From: Jimgerdemannia flammicorona
Taxonomy: Eukaryota > Mucoromycota > Endogonomycetes > Endogonales > Endogonaceae
Assembly (NCBI GenBank): GCA_003990745.1
Contig: RBNI01002777.1
Span: forward strand, 1-17,546
DNA length: 17,546 bases
Reading direction: 5' to 3'
In this document: one piece after another, positions 1-10,645 of the stretch
How positions within the stretch are numbered: the first letter of the stretch is position 1
How the letters are laid out: each line of letters begins with the position of its first letter
The notes under the pieces: model-generated
Seen by the model: only the letters and a program-made list of their open reading frames with translations
Databases searched by the model: none
Told to the model about the DNA's origin: nothing
Made by a program: the position numbers and the translations under genes

Positions 1-1419
1 TGGTCACTTGGACTCTACTATTTATTACCTATCTATTAATAAGTTTACAGTATTTCCTCCCACTACCCGATCCTCATAGGGGAGCTCCTCCCCACCTCCT
101 CCTGAACAAAGACCACCTTCTCACCCACTACTCTAACTCTCTCCCTACTCTGCCTATAGATTTTCTCCACTAAGTGACACCTTCAACCACCCTGCAGCCC
201 TCAACCAAGCCACCAGCCTGTCAAGGTGTCTTTCATAAGACTATGCCACTGCAGCAGCCAGACCCCCAAGCTCTGTCTCCTCCTATCTTCAAAAACAAAT
301 AAAGCCTAGCCTAATGTGAGCTATTCCTTCCCACCCCCCCTACCAGTCTATCCCTCAAATCCTCCCACCACCCCCACATGCCAACTCCCCTACACCCTAC
401 CCCCAAATGATCCCCAATGGTCTACCAAAAGTCACTAAGTACCTCACACTCTCCTAGCCAATATTCAGATATCTGCACATATCCCCCTTTCTGCCCTACA
501 TTATGGCACTTCTTACAGTTGAAGTAACCTCCCTCAATAAGGTGACCTGAGTGGTAGTTGAGCATTACATTCCTCCTCAGCATGTGCCACCAAGTTACCC
601 AGTACTTTGGTGGTATCTATCTTCTCATCTCCACACTCCAGGCCCAAATGCCATGTCAGTTCCACTCTTTGCCAATTCCTACTTCTTACCAACTGCTGGG
701 CCACAGATCCTGGCCTGGTCTCCTTTGGTATTCTATTCCATCACTAATGTCAAACTCAATTAAGGGAATACTGCCCAGCAACACTCGGTCCCATCTCCAT
801 ATTACTAGGCCCCAAGCCACCTCTCCTTTATTTTCTTGCCAATGAATTCCAATATAGTGTACCCCCTCCACCACCCCCCACCAGAAGCCCTTGTATTACA
901 ATTTTTTAGTATTCTGAAGGCCAACCAAAGATAGGAGATCTCTAGTTGAACCTCTAAGTGAGGACCTCATCTCTCAGACCTTCTGCAATAGGGGAACCTA
1001 ATCTCTCCCTCTCAACTCCATAGCTCTCTTCAACCACCATGCTCTCAAGCAGTGTAGCCTCTTTGGAAAGTCGACCAGTCTAAGTCCACCACTCACCACT
1101 GGTAAGGACAAGACCTCCCAGCTGATCTGACTCCTTCTTTCAGTCCAGATCCACCTCTTGGCCAACTTCATCAATCTCTTCACAACCTAGGCTGGGAAGT
1201 CCAGATGATAAGCCAGATATCACAACTTCAGCAGTCAGTAGATGTTCAAAGTCAAGACACACCCCACTAGAGACAATTAGTGACCCCTCCAACTCCACAG
1301 GGCCTCTCCCCAGATTCTAACCCACTGCTCCTACCAAAGCCTGGATAGAACTGACCCATATACTGACAGATAGATATTCAAGTACCACACTGCCTCACTA
1401 GCAGGGATGATTGTTCCAA

Positions 1420-2290
1420 TAACCTCTCCACTCATCAGACTATTGCCTAACACTATTGTTTCATACTTATGCCAATTAAGTTTAGCCCCAGAGTTCTCCT
1501 CATATCACTCCACTGTCTCCTTAAGCTCCTCAATATCAGTAATTGATCCCAGACTGACTGCTATATCATCCACAAAGGCTCCTACTTTCCACTCAATGCC
1601 AAAGATAGAGAGCCCCACTATCTTCCACCTGATTCTATCCATTAAGAGTTCCAGAGAAAGAGTATATAGAATGGGGGACAGAGGGTCCCCCTGGGGCACT
1701 CCCCTACCTAGGGGGAATGCTACCTCTCTATGTCCATTATACATAAGTGTAGCCCTACTCCCTTCTAGTAAGCTGATCATTGTTGACCAGAACTGGCATA
1801 GAATCCCAGTTCTATCCAAAACTTTTGCCAGCCAGACTTGCCTCACCTGGTCATAAGCCTTCTCCTGGTTCAAAAAGACCAGTCATCCATCCAGTCCACT
1901 AGCACATACCCCTTCAATAACTCCATGTATCCAGGCTGTACCATCCCTAATGAGCGAGCCTTCTACAAAACCCCTCTGCTTAATACCCAAAACTTGCTGG
2001 GCCACCTTTTATAGTCTCATAACCACCATCTTAGTAACTAACTTTCTGTCTATATCTAGCAGTATAATTGGCCTCCAGTTCTTTCAGTCCTCTTGCCTTC
2101 CTTTGTTCTTATAAAGCAATATCACCAACCCCAGATCCTGTTCCCCCACCCATCTCCCTGTCTATAGAATAAAATCACACAGTACCATTATCTCACCCAG
2201 TACTCCTGAGACTCCAACTATCTTCTTCCAGAAGTCCCAGAGCAAACCATCCTCTCCAGGTACTATATCTGGTATTGTCATGATAAGAAC
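1420..2290 (-). other. Reverse transcriptase domain of ORF2, copy 1
   Basis: The motifs appear in order on the minus strand. PGEDGLLWDFW is near 2260. KNWRPIILLDIDRKLVTK (from about 2083) corresponds to the NWRPIsLL..D.K signature. KQRGFVEGSLIRDG follows. Motif A reads LNQEKAYDQV from 1873. The sequence RGVPQGDPLSPIL comes next. Motif C reads FVDD (1576-1565). The usual motif A is LDxEKAFD; here codon 1870-1868 is AAC, so the first catalytic aspartate is Asn, explained by one G-to-A change. The two Asp of motif C remain. Two or more in-frame stops lie upstream of motif A. Assignment to a LINE reverse transcriptase is secure; assignment to the L1/Tx1 group is tentative. Confidence 0.85.
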
Positions 2291-2984
2291 CTGGTGGATC
2301 TCCTCATCTTATACTAGCAACACCAAGTCTCCCAACCCATCTACTCATGGGGGGTGCTAATCCTCCAATACTTGGTCAATGGCATCAGTATCTGCCCCAC
2401 CCTCCTCCTCACTCCACAATTCACTCCAATGCTCCTTTAAAGATCCAAGAATGTCTTGTATACCATACAACAGTATACCATCAGAGTCAAATACCCCCTC
2501 TCACCTTTGCTGCACCCTTCTTGTCTGAAGAGCTCTTGTGAGATACTTTGAGGGTCTCTCCCCTTCTTCCAATCTCTGCCAATGGAGCCATACCACCAAA
2601 CCCTGCACCCTCACCTCTTCCTCCTCCCACAATACCTGTTGTAGTTTGCTAATCTCCATTTTTACCCTCAATGATCTCCAATTCTCTTCCTCTTCCAATG
2701 CCACCAGTCTTGCTCAATTTTCCAAGAGTCTAGATAGTCTACTAGAAGCCATTACCTCCTCTGTTTTCCAGCCTCCTTGCTAGTCTCACTCCAGTAAGTT
2801 CTGACCATCTCTTTCATCTGTATCCACTAAACACCAACTGGGGTACCTTCCTGTCTCTAGCACTCTACCCTTAGTTGATAATCCACAGCCCACTCATCTC
2901 ACCAGATCTTATCATCTAATAGGGAGGAATTGAGGTGCTAATGTCCAGGTCCATCTCCACTCCCCCCAAAATACCCCTGTCCTA

Positions 2985-3600
2985 AAAGCCCCCAATGATC
3001 TGACCAAGGACACCATTCCACCTCCAGTGACTTCTAAATATTCAAGCCCCAGCAACTGGCCATCAGAATCCAATCAATCCTCATCCCCAAGCCCCCTGCC
3101 CAATGCATGTATACCCTCCTATCCCAGTACTCCCTACCCACATCCACCAGAGCACTCAGCCTTTCCACTTCTTCTCATACTGCCAGTCCATCACTCCAAC
3201 CCTCAGCTCCCCATCCTCCATCCATTCTATCCAACAGTATATCCCAGACCATATTGAAGTCTCCACCAAGTATATTCACCCCAGCCTCTGTGAGGATCTC
3301 ACTCTCCTAGTGTCCCTTCACCCAATCCACATACTTACCCTATATAGTGAGGTAGTAACAGGAGCCCACTATGACCAGCTTCCATCCTATATGTATCCAC
3401 TTACTTTAGACCAATCTATTCTCCCAGCTCTATATATCCCTTATCTCCTCTCTGCCTTTCTATACCAGAATCCCAATCTTGTCATTTCAAACTACTGTAC
3501 CTCTCCATTCCTTCATCCATTCCAATCTATCTAAATCATCTTCACACCTGACATCCTGCAAGAGGAAGAGATCAGCCTCCAATCCCTTCAGCTAAGTAAA
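2985..3600 (-). other. APE-type endonuclease domain of ORF2, copy 1
   Basis: In LINEs this domain nicks the target DNA to prime reverse transcription. Visible motifs in reading order are LQD (the metal-binding Glu of the usual LQE is Asp here, as also in copy 3), a segment of the WKLVIVGSCYYL type, GGDFN at 3267-3253 with the catalytic Asp and Asn intact, and the C-terminal SDH near 3003-2995. All these motifs share one frame. TAG stops at several points show that the copy is dead. Asp in the LQE position of two diverged copies may be a family trait rather than damage. Confidence 0.75.
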
Positions 3601-3691
3601 AATGTTCCTACATTGATATGTGCCCCATAACCAAGAAAAAATGTTGGTTGTACTATTCATAATGAAATATAGTATATTATCAAGTCCTTCT

Positions 3692-5723
3692 CTACTGCTC
3701 CATAGCCATCTCCTCCTGCACCAAATCCAGATTATATTCCACAGTCCCCTCTACCTCTTCAGCCCTCTGAGCCTCCAATCCAGCCAATAACTCATTCATC
3801 TCCCCATCTGCCTTCTTCTCAAACTCCTCTCAGTACTCCAGACAGGCCTCCTGTCAGAGCTGCAATCCATATTACTTGGCCCAACAGTACATATTTAGCC
3901 CTCTCACTGGTAACTTCTGCTAGCTCTGCCTCCTACTCCTTATCCACCTCATACCCTTTCTCCTCCAGATATACTGCAAGGATCTCTGCCTTCAATGCCA
4001 ACTCCATACCATTCCCCTGCAGGATCCATACCCAATGCTCATCACTCATTACTCTCAAATCCACCTCTCCTAACTCTTCAGCTGCCAGGTTATTTTTATC
4101 ATCCTGTACATCCAAAGTAGGTTTCCTATCTCCTTTTCCCCAGGAGTCACTGGTCTCCCACCATCCAACATTGTGGTATCAGCCCCAGTACTCACAGACT
4201 CATCCCACACCTCTGGGACATCCACCAGTTCCTCCTCTCCAACTGCCACCACCTGTCCCCCATTTGCCACCTCAAGAACTCCAAATTGCACTCACTGGGC
4301 CCTCTTCATTGGTACATCCTCTCCCACTCTACTTCAGGAAGCCAGACCTCACCTGATAAGAGGAGTAGGGGTAGGTGATCTCTTCCAGTCCTCTTTCTAG
4401 ACCTCAAATGTACCATCAGCATATGGGTCATTGCCAGCTACTTTTCTGTCCTCTCCTATCCCCTTCTCTGCACTCCCACCATCCTCATCAGCCCAGACAC
4501 TTGCTTTGGCACCCCCCATTTCCATCATTCCACCTATCTCCTTCTGTAGTCAACCTTCTATCTTAGCCAGCAGCTCCTTCTAATGCTTATATCCCTGAGC
4601 TTTTTCTCATTACCTCTTGTCCACTCGAATCCACTTTCCATCCACTACCTCTAAGTGTATTGACTCCACAAAAGCCTTCCAAGCCTTCACCCACCACTCC
4701 ACTGCTCCACTCAACTCTTCCAGTGCCTCCAGCAAGTCCTCTTCCTCCTTCTCACTCCTCTTTATCCTCATCACCTTGTATAAGATTGCCCCCCAGATCA
4801 TCTCCAAAGGCCAGTCCCTTGTCTTCCCAGTAGCTTCTTTCCCTGCCAGCTGAATCCTCATGTCCACATCTCCAGTCCTGAGTGAGGTCCCTTCCCAGAC
4901 TCTGAATCTGATATCTACCACCTCTCTATACTTCACCATGACCTCCTCAACTCTCTTTCTCATCTCTACTACCATTATCATGGGCACTCCTTTTACCGGC
5001 AGTTGGACCACCCTGGGGTCCCATTTCAGGCAGTGTGGCATTGAAACACATACCTCCCCAACTATCAATCTAATCTTCAGTGCTTCCTCCAAAGGCTTGG
5101 TCTCCTTAAAGCCCACCTCCACTCTCTCCAATTCCTTCAGAAACTTTATAGATGCTGCTCCAGCCACTTGCTTAGCAATAAGCCCTAGCACTATTTTCAC
5201 TATTACTACCAGGCCATAGAAGTACAATATTACCACAAATACTGAGATTGATTTCTTGAGTAATGGAGCCACTGCCAGGTCCATCATACTATCTGCCAAA
5301 TCTCCTTGCCTTCCAAGCCCCAGTCGCTCAGCCATGCCATCAGTAGTCACATCTGAATTTTTTTCCAGATTGGCAGTCCTGTTGCTATCAGCCATCATGC
5401 TCCCCCCAGCCACTACTCTCCCAGCTCCACTGCCCTCACTACCAAGGGCTACTCTCCCACAAACTGCTGTCTTCTCCATCTCCTTGCCTTTCCTCAGTCA
5501 TTCCTCCAACCCAGATATCTGCTACCTCCCCTTCACCATCTCCACAAAGCTTGCCCTCCCAGACCCCTGTCCTCCACTGCTGGTCTCCTCCCCCTCCTTG
5601 TCCTCCTGCCAACAGCCCCCTCATATCCCCCCCTAGGCCAGGACCTCTCCCTATCTGCTGCCAGTCAAATGCACTAGGGCTGCCCTTTCCAGTACATACC
5701 CCAGATTGCTTGCTGTTTGCTAT
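3692..5723 (-). pseudogene. LINE ORF1 (gag-like), copy 1, broken
   Basis: First ORF of copy 1. I do not recognise its protein family; a gag-like, RNA-binding role is inferred from position only. The equivalent of the copy 4 start codon is ATA here (5723-5721). The N-terminus keeps the FDWQQ and MRGLLAGG segments, followed by a shifted frame around 5560-5600. A long open stretch then runs from 5479 to 4610 (289 codons): a basic N-terminus, a hydrophobic stretch (LGLIAKQVAGAAS), the segment LKWDPRVVQLPVKG, and an acidic helix-prone stretch (EKEEEDLLEALEEL). Stops TAA/TGA break it near 4610, and a gain of two bases in an A-rich run near 4100 shifts the frame before the C-terminal part (SDEHW, KAEILAVYLEEKGYEVDKE). 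The TAG at 3694-3692 is also present in copy 2, so it is probably the true stop. Net length is not a multiple of three, which agrees with the frameshifts. Confidence 0.75.
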
Positions 5724-5792
5724 TGCCTTAGTATATTTCTCTAATAAATGACTTGAAAGTATGTTATAAAAGTATATGTAATATGAATGGTA

Positions 5793-6210
5793 GCTGAGAA
5801 AGGTGAAGATGATCTACTCCTGTCTCTATAAGGGCCCCACTCTTCTGAAGCCCCTTCATCCAATCCACTTACTCTCCCTATACTGCCAGATAGTAGTATG
5901 AACCCACCATCACTAGCTCCCAACCTGGTCATATCCACTCTCCCTGAACTAGTCTGTCTCTCCAGTACCTCACATCTTATATCTCCCCTCTTCCTCTCTA
6001 GATCAGAATCCCCACCTTGTCCTTCCAAACTGTCTCACCTCTCCATTCCTTTATCCATTCTAGTCTATCTAAATTATCCTCACATCTGATATCCTATAAA
6101 AGAAAGAGATCAGCCTCCAATCCCTTCAGCCAAGTAAAAATGTTTCAATATCTAAATGAACTCTATAACTCATTCACATTCAAAGAAAAAATATTGGTTA
6201 TACTATTTAT
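5793..6210 (-). pseudogene. LINE ORF2, copy 2: N-terminal endonuclease fragment
   Basis: The sequence aligns by eye with the start of copy 1 ORF2 (3660 to about 3280). The initiator position is ATA (6210-6208) instead of ATG. It shares the stretch that in copy 1 encodes the LFLLQD motif, here around 6110-6095, and then ends at the 5' terminus of copy 1. GGDFN, SDH and the whole reverse transcriptase are missing. The spacer from the ORF1 TAG is 31 bases, as in copy 1. Confidence 0.7.
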
Positions 6211-6241
6211 AAGGAATATTGTGAAATAGTAAGCATATTCT

Positions 6242-8260
6242 CTACTGCTCTATAGTCATCTCCTCCTGAGCTAAGTCTCAATTGTGTTCAGCAGCCACCT
6301 TCTCCTCTTCAATCCTCTTAGCCTCCAATCCAACCAGTAGTTCAGCAAGTTCTCCATTCTCCTTCACCTCAAAATCCTCACAATACTCCAGGAAAGCCTC
6401 CTGCCAGAGCTGCAATCCATGATGCTCTGCCCAACAGAAGACAGCCCACTTACCAGCTACAACCACCAACTCAGCCTCCCTCTCCTTATTAATCTCATAC
6501 TCTTCTTTCTCTAGAAAAACTGCAAGAATCTCTGCCTTCAGTACCTCTACCACTCTATCACCATATAAGATCTATGTCTAATGCTCTTTACTCATCACCC
6601 TCAGGTCTATCTCTCCCAACTCCTCTGCCACAAAGTTATTCATCATCTGACATATCCATAGTAGGTTCTCCACCTTCTTCCTCCCTGGAGTCACTGATCT
6701 CCCTCTATCCAGCATTGTAGTATCAGCTCCTATACTTGTAGTCTCATCTCACCCCTCCTCTTGGACATCCACTAGTTCATCCTCACTAACTGCCACTACC
6801 TGGCCACCCTTCACCACCTCTGGAACTCCAAAGTGTACTTGTCAGGCCCCCTATATAAGCACATCCTCTGCCACTCTGCTCCTCAAAGCTAGACCTTGTC
6901 TAATAAGAAGAGTAAGAGTTAGAGAGTCCTCTCAGATCTCAAATATACCATCCACATATGGGTCATAACCAGTCCTCTCCTTGTCTACTTCTGGCCCCTT
7001 CTCTATACTCTCTCTCTCTTTATCAGCCCAGACACTTGCTTTGGCTCTCTCTACAACTGCAGTTCCACCAGCATCCTTCTTTGCCCTGCTCTCTAGGTTT
7101 ACCAACAACTCTCTCTGCCTCTTGCATCTTTGGGACCTTTCCTATAGCCCCTTATCTATGCAGATCTGCTTCCCATTGACCACCTCCAAATGTGTTAACT
7201 CTATATGTATCTTCTAAGTCTTTGTCTTCTGTTCTACAGTACCACTTAGCTCCTCCAGTATCTCTAACAAATCCTCTTCCTTCTCCTCACTCTCTTTCAC
7301 CCTTATTATCTTATACAGGAATGCCCTCCATATCTTCACTAAAGGCCAGTCTCTGGCCTTTTCAGTAGCTTCCTTCTCTGTCAGTCAAATTCAGACATCA
7401 ATATCCCCAGTTCTGAATGAGGTTCTTTCTCAAACCTGAAACCTAATATTCACCACCTCTCCATACTTGGCCATGACTTTCTTGACTCTCCTCCTTATCT
7501 CTACTGCAGTCACTGTAGGCACCTCTTTTATCAGAAGTTGCATCACTCTGGGGTCCCACCTCAAGCAATATACTATCAGAATACACACCTCTCCAATAGT
7601 CAGCCCAGTCTTTAGTACCTCCTCTAATGGCCCAACCTCCTCAAAGCCTACCTCCACTCCTTTCAATTCCTTCAGGAACTTTATAGATACTGCTCCAGCC
7701 ACCTGCTTAGCAATCAGCCCCAATATCATTTTTACTATCACTGTTAAGCTCTGGAAGCACAAGGTAATCACAAACTCCAAGATCAACTTCTTGAGTAATG
7801 GGGCTACCACCAGGCCTGTTATACCATTGGCCAGATTACTAGGCCTTATGCCCTTCCTATACTCCAGTCTACTATCAGCAGTCTTATCTAGATTTTTTTC
7901 CAGATTACTCATTATGCTTCTATCAGCAGTCACCCTCTAAGCCACTACTCTACCAGCCCTACTGCCCTGGCCCCCCAGAGGGACTCTTCCCTATCACTGC
8001 TGCTCTATAGTCTTAGCTGTCTCCTTGCCCCTCCTCAGCCAGCTCTCCAGTCCAGTCACTATCTGTCTCTCTTTCACTATATCTGCAAAGCTCACCCTCC
8101 TACTTCCCTGTCCTCCAACACTGCCCTCTCTCCTTCTATGTCCTTCTGTCAACAGACCCCTCATGCTTCCCCCCAAGCCAGGGCCTCTCTCCACATATTG
8201 CCAGTTGAATATACTTGAGTCTCTCTGCCTAGTATATATCTCAGAATACTCATTGGTCAC
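6242..8260 (-). pseudogene. LINE ORF1 (gag-like), copy 2, broken by stops only
   Basis: The position of the copy 4 start codon is GTG here (8260). The reading frame can be followed from 8260 to the TAG at 6244-6242, exactly 673 codons with the stop, and all landmark segments lie in one frame. Landmarks are FNWQYVERGPGLGG, RVSFADIVKE, LGLIAKQVAGAVS (within 7933-7430), and KAEILAVFLEKEEYEINKE in the final open stretch (6553-6278). Breaks are in-frame stops rather than frameshifts, for example after EQQ near 7994 and just before the 7933 stretch. This copy therefore gives the best estimate of ORF1 length, about 672 residues. The protein family is not recognised. Confidence 0.75.
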
Positions 8261-8365
8261 TATATTTCTAGTATCTTTCTCTAAAAACTATATCATAAGT
8301 ATTGCCAGAAGGTTGTATAACCTGAATATTATCAGAGAAAGATACTCAAGAGTCTTCTCTCTTCT

Positions 8366-10381
8366 TTAGTGGTAGATCTCTTTAATTTTGTCAGTATACT
8401 GATAATACTTATTAATATGCTCTATATAGTATATTTGGATCCCATGGAGGTAGACTTCTTGTAGTATATATCCTTCTATAATCTTTTTGCACCAGTCTTC
8501 TTTACTCATCCATCTGATTTTCTTCTTCTTTTTCTGAGTTATCACCATGTAGGCTTCCTCTTGTTTACTCTCTTCTTTCTCTATTTCAGACAGGACTCCT
8601 TTGTTGATATTGATGGGAATTCACATCTTTTATCTATAGTAGTTGATCTGTATCTTCTGAGCATTCAGATTAATTACTGCTTTGGCTTTATGAAGCCATT
8701 GATTGCTGATAAGGATGTCATAGTTGGTTGCATTCATCATGATTACATATACTAGAATGGTTGCTCCTCCAAACTTGATGGAAACATCTTAGATCTTTTC
8801 CAGAGGTGTGGCTCTTATACCATCTGCTGTGACAAATACCAATTTGGTTGCTTCTTCAACTTTCCAACCTAGGCAGTTTGTTACTTTCTTACTGAGGAAG
8901 CATCCTCCTGCTCCTATATCAATAATAGCCTCAAAGACTCTATCCTCAATTTGATAGATTGCATAGACAGAGGTCTTACAGTTGTCTTTGCTTTCTTCTC
9001 CTGAGTCCTCTTGAACATTATTGGCCTCAGTTATCTTCCATCCTTACTCTTTAGTTGTTTCAGCAAGTCTATATCTCATTTGCTGTCTGAATGTAGATAT
9101 TTCTACCAGCTGGCTAAAGGTTATATTGATCTTTTATTGACTGAGATCCTTGAAGATATTATATTTGAAAGTCTTGGTTTTGCAAAGCTTCTTCTTCTTT
9201 TCTCCTTTACTGGCTAGAGTAGTTCTTTAGATGATATCTTAAATAGCCTATTCTAGCTCTATATCTTGATCCATTTCTTTGTCTTGACTTTCTGTAGCAG
9301 TCTCCATCTACTTTTTCACTAGGTTCTTCTTGGGTCTTTCTGATGGTCTCTTGTAGGGTTCTTTGCAGACATCCTTTTTAGTGATCTGTACAGGATAGGC
9401 CTCCTACTCCTCTTTATCAGACTCTCCAATTTCTTTGAAGATAATTATATTGATCTGCTCTTTGTTTCATATAGCATTGCTTGGTTGGACTTTGTACTTA
9501 GTTTTGCTCATGCATTTATAGAAGTAGTAGCCTTCTTCTCCACAGATATAGCAGATACCTCTCTTCTTGTCTGAGATGGCAGCAAACTTCTAAATAGGGC
9601 AGTGGTCTCTTCCTCTGATTTCCTTTACCACATCTCCTAGATGGGTAGTCATTTTGGCAAACTGCTTGGTGAGTTTCTCCATAGAGTTACTATTTCTCTA
9701 TTATTCAGTAGCTCTTAGTTGAGGTATATTCTGATTGATCACTATAATAGGGATCATACTGGTTACCTTGAATGCTTCAATTTTGACTTTAGTGACTTTC
9801 TCTATTATATAGTCTTATAGGTGTCTGGCTATCCAGTATCACTGAGCATAGGTGATTTTCTATAACAGATCCAGTACTATTGGTGATAAGTAAATGGCCA
9901 GAGCTATCTCTGAGTAGATTTCTTTCATGAAGGTTATTTCAGCTACTTGATCTCTTATAATAGTAATATAATCTGTAAGAATTATCTAATATCAGATTCT
10001 GGTGTAGAATGTGTTTAGATCCTTGCTCATTCTTTGATAAGTTATATTGAGCTGATCCTTTAGTATCTACTTGATCTCATCTATATAGTATATAACTTGG
10101 AGCCAGGTCTTCTGTACTACTAGTATAGCATTATCATCATTTCTTACATAAGTTATAGCTATAAATACTGCTCTTACTAGTCCTTAGAGACTGAAGAACA
10201 TAAGGATTACTTGCTGCCTTGCTGTCAGATTTCTTATAGCAGTATATTGCTCAAAATTATCAATAAAGGTAATGATTGACTTATTTGAAGTATAACTATA
10301 GAATACTAGTGGTCTCATATCTATTTTTTCTAGATATCTTAATTTGATTTATATAGTTATTTGGGTGGTAGCAGTTGTTCA
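8366..10381 (-). pseudogene. Gypsy gag-protease polyprotein, left copy, broken by stops
   Basis: One minus-strand frame can be followed from about 10381 to 8366 (about 670 codons) with stops but no frameshift that I can find. In order: an N-terminal Thr-rich start (TTATTQITI), a gag region (FIDNFEQYTAIRNLTARQQ around 10260-10210, then VRAVFIAITYVRNDDN), a CCHC-type zinc knuckle (9553-9512), and a retropepsin-like region (IIDIGAGGCFLSKKV near 8926-8882; later YDILI and WLHKAKA, like the Gypsy flap-to-C-terminal segment). The final open stretch (8548-8366) is Lys/Tyr/Ile-rich. The gag start codon is not clear. The knuckle has Tyr in place of His and the protease has DIG in place of DTG, so even without the stops the protein would be impaired. 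Gypsy is favoured over Copia because of the retropepsin flank, but without pol this is not proved. Confidence 0.7.
9512..9553 (-). other. CCHC zinc knuckle of gag with His replaced by Tyr
   Basis: The residues read C-Y-I-C-G-E-E-G-Y-Y-F-Y-K-C, matching C-x2-C-x4-H-x4-C except that the His is Tyr. A CAC-to-TAC change would explain it. This motif binds RNA in retroelement nucleocapsid proteins. Confidence 0.75.
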
Positions 10382-10645
10382 TTATTCAGCTTAAAAGTGA
10401 GAGATTCATCTTAAATCACTAGTTAATAGATACTAAGTTGTAATATAGTAAATGCTTAACCTTGAAAGTATGTTGGATTTCTGTATCTTAAAAACTTGAT
10501 CTTCTTTGACTCTGCAGAGTTTTCAAGATATAGGGGTGGGTGAGTTTGAAGTATACATATTTGCCCACAGACTTACTAATTCCTTTACTTTCTCTTTACT
10601 TTGAACTATTTTGATCTGAAGTTTATTTACTCTAAGATACTGAGT
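10150..10645. repeat. Left arm of a ~490-base imperfect inverted repeat
   Basis: Aligns by eye in reverse complement with 11757-12245. Shared blocks include the segment around 10355-10385 (GGGTGGTAGCAGTT and flanks) and 10468-10510 (CTGTATCTTAAAAACTTGATC). The arms differ by many substitutions and a few short indels, including a four-base one near 10550. They represent two copies of the Gypsy gag 5' region placed head-to-head. Confidence 0.8.

Larger units (their letters stand above)
1..3660 (-). pseudogene. LINE ORF2: endonuclease, reverse transcriptase, C-terminal Cys segment; copy 1, broken
   Basis: Second ORF, starting with ATG at 3660, 31 bases after the ORF1 TAG. In order: an APE-like endonuclease (LFLLQDVR near 3570, GGDFN at 3267-3253, WSDHW near 3006-2992), a linker containing WLHWQRLEEGERPSKYL (near 2590), a reverse transcriptase (about 2290-1420), and a C-terminal part with SGGLRLVDF (1183-998) and a CKKC segment near 517. 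The endonuclease lies in one frame and everything from about 2704 down to 517 in another, so a frameshift lies between 3000 and 2704. Scattered TAG/TGA stops interrupt both halves. The linker and the KNWRPI segment resemble L1/Tx1-group LINEs. The reverse transcriptase has Asn in place of the first catalytic Asp. The ORF end is not certain; reading may run almost to position 25. Confidence 0.85.
1..5792 (-). mobile_element. LINE-type retrotransposon, copy 1 (near full length, decayed)
   Basis: A two-ORF non-LTR retrotransposon reads right to left. Its 5' terminus lies at 5792, where the minus strand begins TACCATTC, as in copies 4 and 5. The leader (5792-5724) is followed by ORF1 (5723-3692) and ORF2 (3660 to near position 1). 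No 3' end or poly-A tail is seen, so the 3' end is at or beyond the window edge. Only seven CpG sites occur in this copy, all at or below 5326. It carries many in-frame stops and several frameshifts and cannot be active as it stands. It abuts copy 2 at 5792/5793 in the same orientation, and is less decayed than copy 2: it has a 289-codon open stretch against at most 167 codons there. This is consistent with copy 1 having inserted into copy 2. Confidence 0.85.
5793..8331 (-). mobile_element. LINE-type retrotransposon, copy 2 (5' part, decayed)
   Basis: Same family as copy 1 and same orientation. Its 5' terminus is at 8331, where the minus strand reads TAATATTC followed by CAGGTTATACAACC, matching the copy 4 leader. 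It carries the leader, complete ORF1 and about 140 codons of ORF2, then stops abruptly at 5793 where copy 1 begins. I find no CpG anywhere in it, while the equivalent sequence in copy 4 has many. It borders the Gypsy gag-protease fragment at 8331/8332. Confidence 0.8.
8332..10645 (-). mobile_element. Ty3/Gypsy-type LTR retrotransposon fragment (gag-protease), left copy
   Basis: A gag-protease coding region reads right to left, with a zinc knuckle and an aspartic protease signature in the same frame. No long terminal repeat, primer-binding site, integrase or reverse transcriptase of this element is seen. The element is cut at 8331/8332 by the 5' end of LINE copy 2. Its upstream part (10150 to about 10645) is repeated in inverted orientation at 11757-12245. 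No CpG is present. Confidence 0.7.

Noticed and set aside
1407..1856. 149-codon plus-strand ORF
   Set aside because: It lies opposite the reverse transcriptase motifs (PQGDPLSP, FVDD) and has low-complexity Ser/Pro/Leu content.
1505..1873. Bacterial retron, group II intron or diversity-generating reverse transcriptase
   Set aside because: The RT follows an APE endonuclease and an ORF1, and its motifs are of LINE type. No msr/msd, intron RNA or template repeat was seen.
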